From Siminovitchia fordii DSM 16014 = CIP 108821 (GTDB taxonomy: Bacteria > Bacillota > Bacilli > Bacillales > Bacillaceae_C), in contig NZ_KB894686.1 in assembly GCF_000374565.1 (NCBI RefSeq), forward strand, positions 62,001 to 126,000: 64,000 bases of DNA, written 5' to 3'. The notes below the pieces were generated by a model, which saw only the letters and a program-made list of their open reading frames with translations, was not told the origin of the DNA and made no database searches. Of the stretch, positions 8,567-17,332 are shown piece by piece (within the stretch, counting starts at the first letter, position 1; every line of letters begins with the position of its first letter). A program made the translations under genes and the position numbers.

Positions 8567-8965
8567 ATGAAGGGATATTTGTTGGCAATATTGTGGGGCT
8601 TAGTAGTCTGGTTTTTTGCTATTTTGTTTTTTGTCATTTTTGGTAAACAGGTTCTGTTTACCCCGGGTTCACATTTATTTATCGTAAGTACTGTTATTTT
8701 GTTAGCAGGAACTGCCATATTATTATTAGTCATTACCTTTTTATATGTTATGTTTGATAGGTCGGAAAACTCAGCGCTGAAATTTGGAGTGATCGGCACA
8801 ATTGTCGGTCTGATATTAGACACTTTCTCCTTAGCCAATCACCGCTTTATTTTTCCGCAATTAAGTGAATCTCAAATCATTGCCTTTACCGTATGGATGT
8901 CATTTGCATATGCTCTGTATTTAATCATACCTGTGTTGGTGAATGAGCAAAGACGCAAGGTGTAG
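8567..8965 (+). CDS. Four-helix membrane protein, DUF5367-like
   Basis: 132 aa with four hydrophobic segments (about 5-27, 38-63, 73-92, 101-122) and a short basic C-terminus. A start ATG at 8567 follows TAGGAGG. It resembles the small DUF5367 membrane family of Bacillus, an assignment made from general features and tentative. It stands alone between the efflux operon and the DUF523 gene. Confidence 0.55.
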   Translation: MKGYLLAILWGLVVWFFAILFFVIFGKQVLFTPGSHLFIVSTVILLAGTAILLLVITFLYVMFDRSENSALKFGVIGTIVGLILDTFSLANHRFIFPQLSESQIIAFTVWMSFAYALYLIIPVLVNEQRRKV

Positions 8966-9031
8966 CTATATAAAACATTTTGAGATCAGCAACGCTTTGG
9001 AAATAATGGATTTGAAAAAGGGGGCGGCCGG

Positions 9032-9502
9032 ATGATTTTGGTGAGTTCTTGCTTGGCAGGTTTGGAAGTTAGATATGACGGGAAACATAGTCTGCATGAT
9101 CAAATAAAAAGATTGGTAGCGGAAAAGAAAGCAATCACGATATGTCCGGAATTGAGCGGCGGATTTCCAATTCCGAGAGAACCTGCAGAGATAGTAGGTG
9201 GAGATGGATATGATGTGCTGGATGGGAAAGTCAAGGTAATAGATAAGTCTGGTAAAGATGTAACGGATTTGTACATAAAAGGTGCTCACGCGACGCTGAA
9301 AATAGCAAGTGAAATAAAGGCGTCTCTTGTGGTATTGAAGGAGAATAGCCCATCCTGCGGCAGCTCTATGATTTACGATGGAACATTTATGGGGAATAAG
9401 ATTGCCGGTGATGGCGTTACGTCTGCCTTATTAAAAAGAAGCGGTTTTCGGGTCATTTCGGAAGAACAACTTGATGGAAAAATCCTGGAATCCTTATCTT
9501 AG
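9032..9502 (+). CDS. DUF523 (YbbK-type) protein
   Basis: 156-aa cytosolic protein with the conserved cysteine positions of DUF523: VSSCLAG (near residue 6), ICPE (about 37) and NSPSCGSS (about 107). These could bind an iron-sulfur cluster or metal, which is inferred from the spacing. The family is widespread and its reaction is not established. Start ATG is preceded by GGGGGCGG. No operon partner; the next gene is convergent. Confidence 0.8.
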   Translation: MILVSSCLAGLEVRYDGKHSLHDQIKRLVAEKKAITICPELSGGFPIPREPAEIVGGDGYDVLDGKVKVIDKSGKDVTDLYIKGAHATLKIASEIKASLVVLKENSPSCGSSMIYDGTFMGNKIAGDGVTSALLKRSGFRVISEEQLDGKILESLS

Positions 9503-9578
9503 CTTATAATTGGCAGTGCTGTAAGGTAACTTTAGGCAATGGGGGAGGGGACCCCCAAATGGAGCTGAACAAACCGAA

Positions 9579-10016
9579 TTATTTGCTTTGATCACCGAAT
9601 GCAAAGATTAACTCCAACTCACAGACTAATTCTCCATCAACTGAAGCTGTCCCTTTTCCCTTGCCAATAGAACCTTTTAACCGATTAATTTCAACTTCGA
9701 GACGAAGCTGATCACCCGGTCTTACCTGCTTTTTAAAACGACAATGATCTATTCCCGCCAATAACCCCAACCGTCCTTGGTTTCCTTCTTTAGATAGCAT
9801 TGCAATTGCGCTAACTTGAGCCAATGCTTCGACAATCAATACTCCCGGCATAACCGGATAATCGGGAAAATGGCCATCAAAGTATTTCTCGTTCATCGTT
9901 ACATTTTTTATCCCGACAGCCCTTTTGCCTTCTTCCATCTCTATTACTTTATCTATTAGAAGAAATGGATACCGATGTTTTATAGTGTCTTTAATTTGTT
10001 GAACGTCTAACATCAT
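9579..10016 (-). CDS. fabZ: (3R)-hydroxyacyl-ACP dehydratase FabZ
   Basis: Dehydrates 3-hydroxyacyl-ACP in type II fatty acid synthesis; cytosolic hot-dog fold, 145 aa, normal length. [11 protein letters not shown] opens the domain; the catalytic His is in [12 protein letters not shown] (H49) and the Glu in EALAQ (E63). It overlaps the end of the upstream fabH gene by 26 bp, so it is translationally coupled. In B. subtilis fabZ sits elsewhere with housekeeping genes, so this could be a second copy or a relocated one. Expression likely follows the FapR-type box before fabH. Confidence 0.93.
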   Translation of the reverse strand: MMLDVQQIKDTIKHRYPFLLIDKVIEMEEGKRAVGIKNVTMNEKYFDGHFPDYPVMPGVLIVEALAQVSAIAMLSKEGNQGRLGLLAGIDHCRFKKQVRPGDQLRLEVEINRLKGSIGKGKGTASVDGELVCELELIFAFGDQSK

Positions 10017-11004
10017 CAGTCCCCCATGTGATGATCAGCCCTGCATGTGTTAGGCCTCCCCCAAAACCATAAACTAACAGAGTATCCCCATTTTTTAACT
10101 TTCCTTCGTTTATACCTTTCTGTAAGGCCAATGGGATTGAAACAGAAGATGTGTTTCCCATATATTCAACACTTGTTAATGTTTTCCCTATTGAAAAGCC
10201 TGTTCTTTCGCATATGGATTCAATCATTCGTAAATTCGCACTATGTGGAACAAACCAATCAATGTCATCAAAATCCAATCCCGCTTGTTGCAATAATTCC
10301 TCTATCCCTGTTGGGAGCGTACGAGATGCCCATTTATATATTTCTCGTCCATTTTGAACAATTTTTCCAGATGTATTTAAGGAGTGCTCCTCCATGGTAG
10401 TTGATAAATTGGTTCGATATAAATGTACGCCGCCTTCCCCGAAGGTTCCCATATGGCTGGCGATAAAACTTGGTGTTTCTTCATCTCTTTCCACTAAAAC
10501 AGCGGCAGCCGCATCTCCAAATAAGATGCATGTCGTACGGTCTGTGTAATCCGTGATTTTGGATAGGGTTTCTGTGGCAACAAATAATATTTTTTGATGA
10601 AGTCCAGACGAGATTAGCCCGTTGGCTACGTGTAATCCATACGTAAAACCGGCACAAGCTGCATTTAGATCCATTGCGCCGGCCTGTTTTATTTGAAAGT
10701 GCTTTTGGATTTGGCTGGCAACACTAGGGAATGTATAGTCGGGCGTTGAGGTAGATACAATGATGCAATCAACATCAGAAACATCTTTTTGGGATTGTTT
10801 GATTAAATTCTCTATTGCTTTGAATGCCAATGTCGATGCAAATTCGTTTTCTGCGGAAATCCTTCTTTCTTTCATGCCGGTTCTTTGGACGATCCAATCA
10901 TCGCTTGTATCCACCATCTTCTCTAAATCTTCATTTGTCAGTCTTTTTTCAGGGACATGGGTTACCAGCGCAGTGATTCTGGCTTTGGATTGAATATTGT
11001 TCAT
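9991..11004 (-). CDS. fabHB: Beta-ketoacyl-ACP synthase III, FabHB type
   Basis: Starts fatty acid synthesis by condensing an acyl-CoA primer with malonyl-ACP. 337 aa with the Cys-His-Asn triad: C117 in NAACAGF, H254 in FVPHSAN and N284 in MGNTSS. The N-terminus and the [17 protein letters not shown]-like region match B. subtilis FabHB (YhfB) better than FabHA; preference for branched-chain primers is known for the family. AAAAAGGAGA precedes the ATG. A FapR-type box lies 29 bp upstream, consistent with malonyl-CoA control. Confidence 0.92.
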   Translation of the reverse strand: MNNIQSKARITALVTHVPEKRLTNEDLEKMVDTSDDWIVQRTGMKERRISAENEFASTLAFKAIENLIKQSQKDVSDVDCIIVSTSTPDYTFPSVASQIQKHFQIKQAGAMDLNAACAGFTYGLHVANGLISSGLHQKILFVATETLSKITDYTDRTTCILFGDAAAAVLVERDEETPSFIASHMGTFGEGGVHLYRTNLSTTMEEHSLNTSGKIVQNGREIYKWASRTLPTGIEELLQQAGLDFDDIDWFVPHSANLRMIESICERTGFSIGKTLTSVEYMGNTSSVSIPLALQKGINEGKLKNGDTLLVYGFGGGLTHAGLIITWGTDDVRRSTN

Positions 11005-11032
11005 ATATGATCTCCTTTTTTATATCAAGTTC

Positions 11033-11047
11033 TATTACCTGGTGCTG
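11033..11047 (-). promoter_or_regulatory. FapR-type operator of fabHB-fabZ
   Basis: TATTACCTGGTGCTG, an imperfect dyad centred on 11040 that resembles the FapR consensus (TTAGTACCTRGTACTAA). It is nearly the same as the box before plsC, also sharing the flank TATCAAGTT. No fapR gene is in the window. Confidence 0.7.
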
Positions 11048-11080
11048 ATTCAAGGGTATAAAAAGCTCATATCTGTTTCA

Positions 11081-11653
11081 TTAGATAGTTTTCAGCTTAT
11101 TTATTTCTTCTGATAAGTGATCGGTAAACTCAACTATCTCATCTTTACTATTTGTATTTACAAAGAAAGGTTCTCCAAAAATAATGGTTGCTTTTCTTGC
11201 TTTCCATAACTCTTTTAGATTTGCCGGACCCTCATAAACAGCTGGGACGATCGGAACTTTTGCCAAGTTTGCCAGAGTAACGGCTCCACGCTTTAATGAA
11301 ACATCTTCAGTCGTTCTAGTTCCGCCTGGAAAAATTCCAACAACTTCACCTGACTTTAATAGCTTGATAGGCATCTTTATACTGCTTAGTGAAGGACTAT
11401 CGCGATTGACAGGAAATGCTTTAATTTTAGTAAGAAAGTGGGAAGTCAGCTTATTATTAAACAGTTCCTTCTTTGCCATAAAATGAATCGGGCGAGGTGT
11501 ACAAATTCCCAAAATCACAACATCCAGCCACCCTTTATGTGTGCAAGTCAAAATAAAACCACCTTCCGATGGAAGGATATCTTTATTTTTGACCTCGACT
11601 TTACCCAGGATCCGAAAAATGATGGTGGCCAAGATTACAATAAATTTATACAT
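11081..11653 (-). CDS. plsC: 1-acyl-glycerol-3-phosphate acyltransferase, PlsC family
   Basis: Transfers an acyl chain to lysophosphatidate in membrane lipid synthesis. 190 aa, with the HX4D catalytic motif THKGWLD (H39, D44) and the FPGGTR phosphate-binding motif (108-113), and a hydrophobic N-terminus for membrane association. It precedes fabHB-fabZ on the same strand with 76 bp between, each unit having its own FapR-type box. The co-location of initiation, dehydration and acylation steps under one lipid regulator is coherent with FapR regulons in Bacillus. Confidence 0.88.
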   Translation of the reverse strand: MYKFIVILATIIFRILGKVEVKNKDILPSEGGFILTCTHKGWLDVVILGICTPRPIHFMAKKELFNNKLTSHFLTKIKAFPVNRDSPSLSSIKMPIKLLKSGEVVGIFPGGTRTTEDVSLKRGAVTLANLAKVPIVPAVYEGPANLKELWKARKATIIFGEPFFVNTNSKDEIVEFTDHLSEEINKLKTI

Positions 11654-11680
11654 GAAATCACCTGGTTTAATATCAAGTTA

Positions 11681-11724
11681 TAGTACCTGGTGCTAATTAT
11701 AAAGAAAGTGAAAACAATATTCAA
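11681..11724 (-). promoter_or_regulatory. plsC promoter with FapR box
   Basis: On the minus strand TTGAAT (11724-11719), a 17-bp spacer and TATAAT (11701-11696), then the dyad TAGCACCAGGTACTA (11695-11681), one mismatch from perfect symmetry. A repressor here would cover the +1 region. The same gap also holds the start of the divergent oxidoreductase gene. Confidence 0.85.
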
Positions 11725-11831
11725 CATAGAATTTTAGAAACTCCAATAATTATAATGGAATTAGATTTTACGATGCAGCTAAAACGGGATATGATTAAAT
11801 AGATCCAACTTTATCGAAGGAGACTCTCGTT

Positions 11832-12830
11832 TTGAAAGCTAAATGTATAAAATTTTATGAGTTTGGCAGTCCTAAAGACGTTTTAAAAGTTGAATATAAA
11901 AGTATTCTGCCGCCTGAAGTTGACGAAATTCTTGTGCGTATGTTGGTTCGTCCAATTAATCCTTCTGACTTAATCCCAATAAGGGGTTCCTATTCTCATC
12001 GAATTTCTTTGCCAGATATTCCTGGTTATGAAGGAGTTGGAATCGTAGAAGATGTAGGTTCTTCGATCTCTAAAAGCCTAATTGGAAAGAGGGTTTTACC
12101 TTTACGGGGGGAAGGTACTTGGCAAGAATTTGTTAAAACATCGGCAGATTTTGCGGTTCGCATCCCTGACTCTATCAACGATTTCACTGCTTCTCAAATG
12201 TATATCAATCCAATTACAGCATGGGTTATTTGCACCGAAGAGTTAGGATTAAGCCAGAATGATACACTATTGGTAAATGCGTGTGGTTCTTCAATCGGAC
12301 ATATTTTTGCCCAATTATCAAAAGTGTTGGGTTTTCGGTTAATCGCAATAACTAGAAATGATCATTATACAAAAAAGTTGCTACAACTAGGTGCTTCCCA
12401 TGTTATCAATACATCCAAGAATCCATTATATGAAACAGTCCTGGAATTGACGAATGGACGGGGTGCTTCCGTTGCTATTGATTCAGTGGGAGGGCAATCC
12501 GGTACCGAACTAGCTTATTGTGTACATCCTCACGGTACGTTTTTAAGTATAGGGCTTTTGTCAGGAAAGCAAGTCAATTGGGCAGAAATTACGAATAAAG
12601 CAATGGTTAATGCTAAAATATTTCATTTGCGTCATTGGAACAAAAGAGTATCTACAAAAGCTTGGCATAGCACGTTCAATCGTTTGTTGGCATTAATCAA
12701 TCATAATCAATTACGCTTTATGAAGCCTGATATCCAATATGACTTATCAGAAATAAAAAAAGCGATAGATTCCGTTGAGGCTATGAAAGCAAAGAGAGGG
12801 AAAGTATTTTTAACAAGCGGGGAAAATTAA
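11832..12830 (+). CDS. MDR-family reductase, enoyl-thioester reductase-like
   Basis: 332-aa NAD(P)H-dependent medium-chain reductase without the structural-zinc cysteines. The N-terminal GroES-like domain (1-130) includes IPGYEGVGIVEDVG, and the Rossmann domain (about 140-270) binds the cofactor. PINPSDL and the general spacing recall mitochondrial-type 2-enoyl thioester reductases (MECR/ETR) as much as quinone reductases. Start is TTG 11832 behind GAAGGAGA. Being divergent from plsC over a FapR box hints at a lipid role; this is context only. Confidence 0.7.
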   Translation: MKAKCIKFYEFGSPKDVLKVEYKSILPPEVDEILVRMLVRPINPSDLIPIRGSYSHRISLPDIPGYEGVGIVEDVGSSISKSLIGKRVLPLRGEGTWQEFVKTSADFAVRIPDSINDFTASQMYINPITAWVICTEELGLSQNDTLLVNACGSSIGHIFAQLSKVLGFRLIAITRNDHYTKKLLQLGASHVINTSKNPLYETVLELTNGRGASVAIDSVGGQSGTELAYCVHPHGTFLSIGLLSGKQVNWAEITNKAMVNAKIFHLRHWNKRVSTKAWHSTFNRLLALINHNQLRFMKPDIQYDLSEIKKAIDSVEAMKAKRGKVFLTSGEN

Positions 12831-12980
12831 AAGGATACTGTAAAAATTAGCATGTAGACTTTTACACAAGCGTTGGACATACCTGATTATCTTGGTCAGA
12901 CGAATTGTGTGATCCTCTTTTATAACCAATGAACACCCCTGCAATGATTGATTTGTCAGAGGTGCGAATAGTAAGATGTC

Positions 12981-13583
12981 TTAAATTAAACCAATCACAA
13001 GGTAGATGGCAGTTCCCCAAATAAATAAAGCAGAACACTTGTTGAAAATGTTCATGATGCCCCCCTTGCCATCCAGTTTCTTCAGGGCCATACCCGCAAT
13101 CGTTAATCCTAAAAACCAGAGCCAGGAGACAGTTATACAGGCGATTGTGAAAAAGGCTTGTTCTGTTCCAGCATATTTTAGTGCGCTTGTCCCGATAACA
13201 CCGACGGTATCGAGGATGGCATGCGGGTTTAATAAAGAGACGGATAGTGCAAAGAGGATTTGTTGTCGGATGGGCATTGCTTTATTCGTTTCAGTCGTTA
13301 CAGGTTCGGCCTTCCAAATGACGTACCCCATATAAAGTAAAAATAATATCCCGGCAATCATCAGGCTAAGCCTCAGCCATTCAAATTGTAAAACGATGAC
13401 GGATACGCCAAGCACAGCCAATAGGATTAAAAATGTATCACATAATCCTGCTGTAATTGTGGCGGGAAGTGCCCGAATTAATTTGGGCTGCGTTGCTCCT
13501 TGTGAAAACACAAATACATTTTGCACACCTAGAGGTAATATGAGTCCGAATGCCAAAACGATTCCGTGTACAATACTTTCCAA
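12981..13583 (-). CDS. LysE/ArgO-family amino acid exporter
   Basis: 200 aa, about six membrane helices. Family marks are LILPLGVQNVFVFSQG near the N-terminus and LNPHAILDTVGVIG in the middle. Such proteins export lysine, arginine or related amino acids. TTG start preceded by AAAGGGAG. Divergent from a MocR-type regulator, an arrangement like B. subtilis yisU/yisV; the regulator probably controls the exporter. Confidence 0.85.
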   Translation of the reverse strand: MESIVHGIVLAFGLILPLGVQNVFVFSQGATQPKLIRALPATITAGLCDTFLILLAVLGVSVIVLQFEWLRLSLMIAGILFLLYMGYVIWKAEPVTTETNKAMPIRQQILFALSVSLLNPHAILDTVGVIGTSALKYAGTEQAFFTIACITVSWLWFLGLTIAGMALKKLDGKGGIMNIFNKCSALFIWGTAIYLVIGLI

Positions 13584-13640
13584 ATGATCAGCTCCCTTTC
13601 AATTACTATCGTACTATGATACAACTAAAAGAAAACGGCC

Positions 13641-13668
13641 AATTGGATGGTTTTTCATCCATCCAATT
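13641..13668. promoter_or_regulatory. 10-bp perfect inverted repeat between exporter and MocR genes
   Basis: AATTGGATGG (13641-13650) and CCATCCAATT (13659-13668) with an 8-bp spacer TTTTTCAT. ATTGGATG recurs as a direct copy at 13678-13685, overlapping the MocR start. It could be an operator or a leader hairpin near the ribosome-binding site. Confidence 0.5.
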
Positions 13669-13681
13669 TAGGGGGGATTGG

Positions 13682-15100
13682 ATGAATTGGAAACCAAATC
13701 GGGACTCCAATCTGACTATTCATGAGCAAATTGTAGATTGGGTAAAGTCCCGCATCGAGCGAAGTGATTGGACGGTTGGTACTAAGCTCCCAACGCAGCG
13801 TCAACTGGCGGATCGGTTTAATGTGAACCGAAGTACCATCCAGCTTGCCCTTGATGAATTGAAAGCGGACGGCTTAATCGAGTCAAAAGTGGGGTCAGGT
13901 GTGTTCGTGGCCAATAATTCCTGGAATATGCTTTTGGACAAGGCCCAACTGAATTGGCAGCAACACATTGAATCCAGTATTCATAAGCCTAATTATCATA
14001 CCATTCAATTAATCAATGAACATGAGCAAATGGATCATATCATCCGCCTGGGAACAGGTGAACTATCGCCTGAACTGCTTCCTACGAAACAACTCGAACA
14101 GTCTTTGAAAGAGATATCCCTTGAACCAAAGGCGATAGGCTACTCACCGCCGCAAGGAAGTGAAAAACTTCGCGGGGTTTTATGTAAGTATTTAAAAAAT
14201 AAGGGAATTGAAACTTCATTGGATAATATATTAATAGTTTCTGGATCCCTTCAAGCTCTTCAATTAATTGCCATCGGTTTGTTGGAGGAAGGCTCGGTTG
14301 TCTTCCATGAACAGCCATCTTATTTAAATTCGATACATTCTTTTCAATCCGTCGGGATGCGCATGATTTCGATTCCTCGAGATTCGCTGTTAACGGATAG
14401 TTTACGGGAAAACAAAAAGAAAAGACAATCTGTCTTGTATTGCATACCGACTTTACACAATCCTACAGGGAAAAGTTGGTCTATGAAAGAAAAGAAAACT
14501 CTTTACGATACATGCAAGGAGTTGCAGATTCCGATTATTGAGGATGATGTATACCATGAATTGTTATTTGAGGAAACTTCACCACCAATCAAATCATTGG
14601 ACACATCTGGACAAGTGCTGTATATCGGCAGTGTCTCCAAAACCCTAAGTCCCGGACTCAGGATTGGATGGATTGTTGCTCCATCACCTGTCATTGGGCG
14701 ATTAGCTGATATCAAAATGCAAACGGACTATGGTTCGAGTGCATTTTCTCAAGAGATCGTCGCCCAATGGATTTCATCCGGCAGATACGAAAGGCATTTG
14801 GCCACACTCCGCGAACAATTAAAAAGAAGGGCAGAATATGTTGAAGAGATATTAGAGCAACATTTTCGAAAAATCGCTACTTGGAAAAAATCTGAAGGCG
14901 GCTTTTATATCTGGCTCAGGTTTCATGAGCCGATTGTGAATAAAGCCTTATTTTTAAAATTGCTTCATCATAACGTTTTAATAAACCCAGGCTATATCTA
15001 TGAACCAAAAGATCTGCATCATATTCGGCTTTCCTATGCTTATGCTTCAATGCGAGCACTAGAGGAAGGCTTGCATACTTTGCTTAAATTAATAAAGTGA
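13682..15100 (+). CDS. MocR-type (GntR plus aminotransferase) regulator
   Basis: 472 aa from ATG 13682, which follows AGGGGGGAT; longer in-frame starts would run into the exporter promoter region. N-terminal GntR winged helix (about 10-80, with LPTQRQLADRFNVNRSTIQ), a linker, then a type I aminotransferase fold (about 110-465) with the PLP lysine in GSVSKTLSPG. These regulators usually sense PLP or an amino compound. Divergent from the LysE exporter. Confidence 0.88.
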   Translation: MNWKPNRDSNLTIHEQIVDWVKSRIERSDWTVGTKLPTQRQLADRFNVNRSTIQLALDELKADGLIESKVGSGVFVANNSWNMLLDKAQLNWQQHIESSIHKPNYHTIQLINEHEQMDHIIRLGTGELSPELLPTKQLEQSLKEISLEPKAIGYSPPQGSEKLRGVLCKYLKNKGIETSLDNILIVSGSLQALQLIAIGLLEEGSVVFHEQPSYLNSIHSFQSVGMRMISIPRDSLLTDSLRENKKKRQSVLYCIPTLHNPTGKSWSMKEKKTLYDTCKELQIPIIEDDVYHELLFEETSPPIKSLDTSGQVLYIGSVSKTLSPGLRIGWIVAPSPVIGRLADIKMQTDYGSSAFSQEIVAQWISSGRYERHLATLREQLKRRAEYVEEILEQHFRKIATWKKSEGGFYIWLRFHEPIVNKALFLKLLHHNVLINPGYIYEPKDLHHIRLSYAYASMRALEEGLHTLLKLIK

Positions 15101-15136
15101 GTGTACATTGATATCCAATATTAGGGGGAATAAAAA

Positions 15137-15862
15137 ATGAAGGTCGGGCAGATCAAGGAAATTGTTCGTCATCCTGTCAAATCTTTTTACGGAGAGAGTG
15201 TTCATAAAACGCAGGTGATGGAGTATGGCATATATGGAGACCGCAGCCACGCTTTTTTAGATGAAAAAAGACCAGGGAAATTTTTGACGATCACTCAATT
15301 TCCGGAAATGGCTCAGTATAAAGCAAGGTTCGCTGGGGAAGAATCGATGCAAGAATATCCAAAAGTCGAAATCATTACACCGGAAGGAAAGGTTATTGAT
15401 TGGAAAGATGAATCCCTGATTAAAGAAATCGAACAAAAATCTAAACGTAATATTTCTCCCATTACATATTCACCTTCTCATGTACCTTTAGGGGCGATTG
15501 AAGAAGAACATATTCAATTGGTAACGGATGCCTCGGTGGAAAAATTGAAAGAGATATGGGGAAAGTCGGTGAATTACCATCGCTTTCGTCCTAACTTGCT
15601 AATCTCTTTAAAAGACAAAGTCCCTTTTGCAGAAGAAGAGTGGATTGGGAAAAGAATAAAAATCGGAAACCAAGTTGAAATAGAATTAAAAAGGCACTGT
15701 GAAAGGTGTATGATTATCACTGTGAACCCCGAAAATGCAAAGAGGGACCCCAGTTTGCTCAAAACAGTTGTAAAGTTAAGAAATAACCACTTTGGAATTT
15801 ATGCATCTGTCATAAAAACAGGTGAAATAAACGTAGGGGATGAAGTGGTTCTTTTAGATTAA
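15137..15862 (+). CDS. MOSC domain protein
   Basis: 241 aa. A beta-barrel MOSC_N-like region (1-80, with HPVKSFYGE) precedes the MOSC domain (about 110-235). The conserved cysteines are in HCERCMI (about 188-191), near the molybdenum-cofactor or sulfur-carrying position of the family. MOSC proteins bind molybdenum cofactor or carry sulfur to it; no molybdopterin gene is nearby, so the substrate is open. AGGGGGAA precedes ATG 15137. Confidence 0.85.
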   Translation: MKVGQIKEIVRHPVKSFYGESVHKTQVMEYGIYGDRSHAFLDEKRPGKFLTITQFPEMAQYKARFAGEESMQEYPKVEIITPEGKVIDWKDESLIKEIEQKSKRNISPITYSPSHVPLGAIEEEHIQLVTDASVEKLKEIWGKSVNYHRFRPNLLISLKDKVPFAEEEWIGKRIKIGNQVEIELKRHCERCMIITVNPENAKRDPSLLKTVVKLRNNHFGIYASVIKTGEINVGDEVVLLD

Positions 15863-15917
15863 GGAAGTTTAAACTACGAAGAATATAAAGCAATGAACAT
15901 GAAAAGGGGAGACCGTA

Positions 15918-16151
15918 ATGAACCCAGGTCAACAGAAATTTAAGTTGTTTATTTTGGAAAGAGTCAAAGATGATGAACAGGATAGGGCAGAGGCATTGCT
16001 TTCTGAAAGCTTTCAAAAGCTGGATGAAAGGAGTTTTGATCAAGAGTATCTGATGAGCTTCATGCCCAGGATGAAAAGTTTATTAAAACCGGAACATGTC
16101 GAAGAGGTTGAAGCAACCATGAAAGATTTTGGGGCGAAATTTTCTAGGTAA
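15918..16151 (+). CDS. Small acidic/basic helical protein, 77 aa
   Basis: Unrecognised, apparently cytosolic, strongly helical protein with a good start (AAGGGGAGACC before ATG 15918). Features: FILERVKDDE near the N-terminus and SLLKPEHVEEVEATM near the end. Its reality is supported by a degraded homologous copy at about 18248-18431, which keeps the same spacing of motifs. Function unknown. Confidence 0.7.
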   Translation: MNPGQQKFKLFILERVKDDEQDRAEALLSESFQKLDERSFDQEYLMSFMPRMKSLLKPEHVEEVEATMKDFGAKFSR

Positions 16152-16205
16152 TATACAAGGACAGGGGGGGCCTGTTTTTAATTGGAAGTTAAAAAAACAA
16201 ATTGT

Positions 16206-16336
16206 TTCCCCTAAGGGAAGATGATTAGTGAAGACCTAGAGAGGAAATCGTAATCTTGTTCCCCATGAATGTTCATGGGAACCGTCCAGGTGAAAAAGCG
16301 GTAAGCCCGGTCCTTATGAAGGTTATAGTACCTTAA
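16206..16336. other. Hairpin-rich non-coding stretch, possible structured RNA
   Basis: In the 364-bp gap before the glycosylase gene: TTCCC/GGGAA flanking CTAA (about 16206-16218), a strong 11-12 bp stem with a TG loop (GTTCCCCATGAA with TTCATGGGAAC, 16258-16282), and AAGGT/ACCTT (16319-16334). G-C richer than its surroundings. It matched no riboswitch, T-box or RNase P pattern that I know. The rest of the gap shows nothing. Confidence 0.4.
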
Positions 16337-16515
16337 CGAGAAGCTAAATTGAAAAACGATTATCTTTCATTTTTTTAGTACATCACTTTGTGGGTTGTTT
16401 AATATTTTCAATATTCCGTCATAAATTCGGTGAAGTCTCAAAGAAATCAATAAGGCATTCTTTCGCACATATTGAGGAATAATGATATTTAGAGTTGATG
16501 ATGGAGGAAAAAACA

Positions 16516-17319
16516 ATGCCCGAATTGCCGGAGATGGAAACGTATAGAATCATGCTGCAGCAACTGGTAGCTGGGCATACAATTACAGGAGTTATCATCA
16601 CCAGGGAAAAATCAATTAATGTTCCAATCGAGCAATTTTCAGATCAGGTTATGAATCAAAAGATCGAATCCATCGATAGGAAAGCTAAACATTTAATTTT
16701 TCGACTGAAAAATGGTGTATGCTTACTTTTGCACTTGATGCTGGGAGGATCGATGTTTTATGGGACAAAAGGAGAAAAACCTGATCGGACGGTTCAGGTG
16801 CAGTTATCCTTTGAAGATCGGCACCTTTATTTCATCGGACTGCGTTTAGGATATCTGCATCTTTTTTCACCTGAAGAGTTAAAGAGTAAACTTCAAAATA
16901 TCGGGCCGGAGCCAATTGATCCGAATTTTTCTCTAGATGCATTTCTAACCATTATGAAAAATAAAAGAGGAGGGTTAAAAACAACCCTTATGAACCAGGA
17001 GGTCATTGCTGGAATCGGCAACCGGTATTCGGATGAAATACTTTGGCATGCACAGCTTTTGCCGGATAAAAAAATAAATGAATTGGAACAGGAAGATGTC
17101 GTTCGTTTATACAATTCCATCAGATTTATATTGCAAAAGGCAATTCAAAGCGGAGGCTATATGGGACCGCTTTTTAAAGGAGATTATAAAACGGGCGGCT
17201 ATAATATGTATGTTCATGGGCTTGAAGGGAAAGCTTGCAGCAGGTGTGGCCATCCAATTTTGAAGGAAGAGCTTTCTTCTCGCAAAACCTATTTTTGTCA
17301 AAATTGTCAGCTTTCATAA
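16516..17319 (+). CDS. Fpg/Nei-family DNA glycosylase
   Basis: Base excision repair enzyme acting on oxidised bases. 267 aa from ATG 16516 (GGAGG at 9 bp); this start puts the catalytic proline second, as in MPELPEME. Helix-two-turns-helix around AGIGNRYSDEILW (about 160-175) and a C-terminal zinc finger CSRC...CQNC. The residue pattern METYR in place of VETI differs from the usual MutM N-terminus, so it is perhaps a paralogue with altered specificity. Followed 13 bp later by endonuclease IV, which would process its products. Confidence 0.88.
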   Translation: MPELPEMETYRIMLQQLVAGHTITGVIITREKSINVPIEQFSDQVMNQKIESIDRKAKHLIFRLKNGVCLLLHLMLGGSMFYGTKGEKPDRTVQVQLSFEDRHLYFIGLRLGYLHLFSPEELKSKLQNIGPEPIDPNFSLDAFLTIMKNKRGGLKTTLMNQEVIAGIGNRYSDEILWHAQLLPDKKINELEQEDVVRLYNSIRFILQKAIQSGGYMGPLFKGDYKTGGYNMYVHGLEGKACSRCGHPILKEELSSRKTYFCQNCQLS

Positions 17320-17332
17320 GGAGAGAGAATGT

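Noticed and set aside
10047-10400. Plus-strand frames inside fabHB
   Set aside because: Antisense shadows of a gene with intact catalytic residues; no start signals.
16206-16336. Group II intron or T-box
   Set aside because: No domain V, no reverse transcriptase, no T-box GGTGGnACC element; kept only as an unexplained hairpin-rich stretch.
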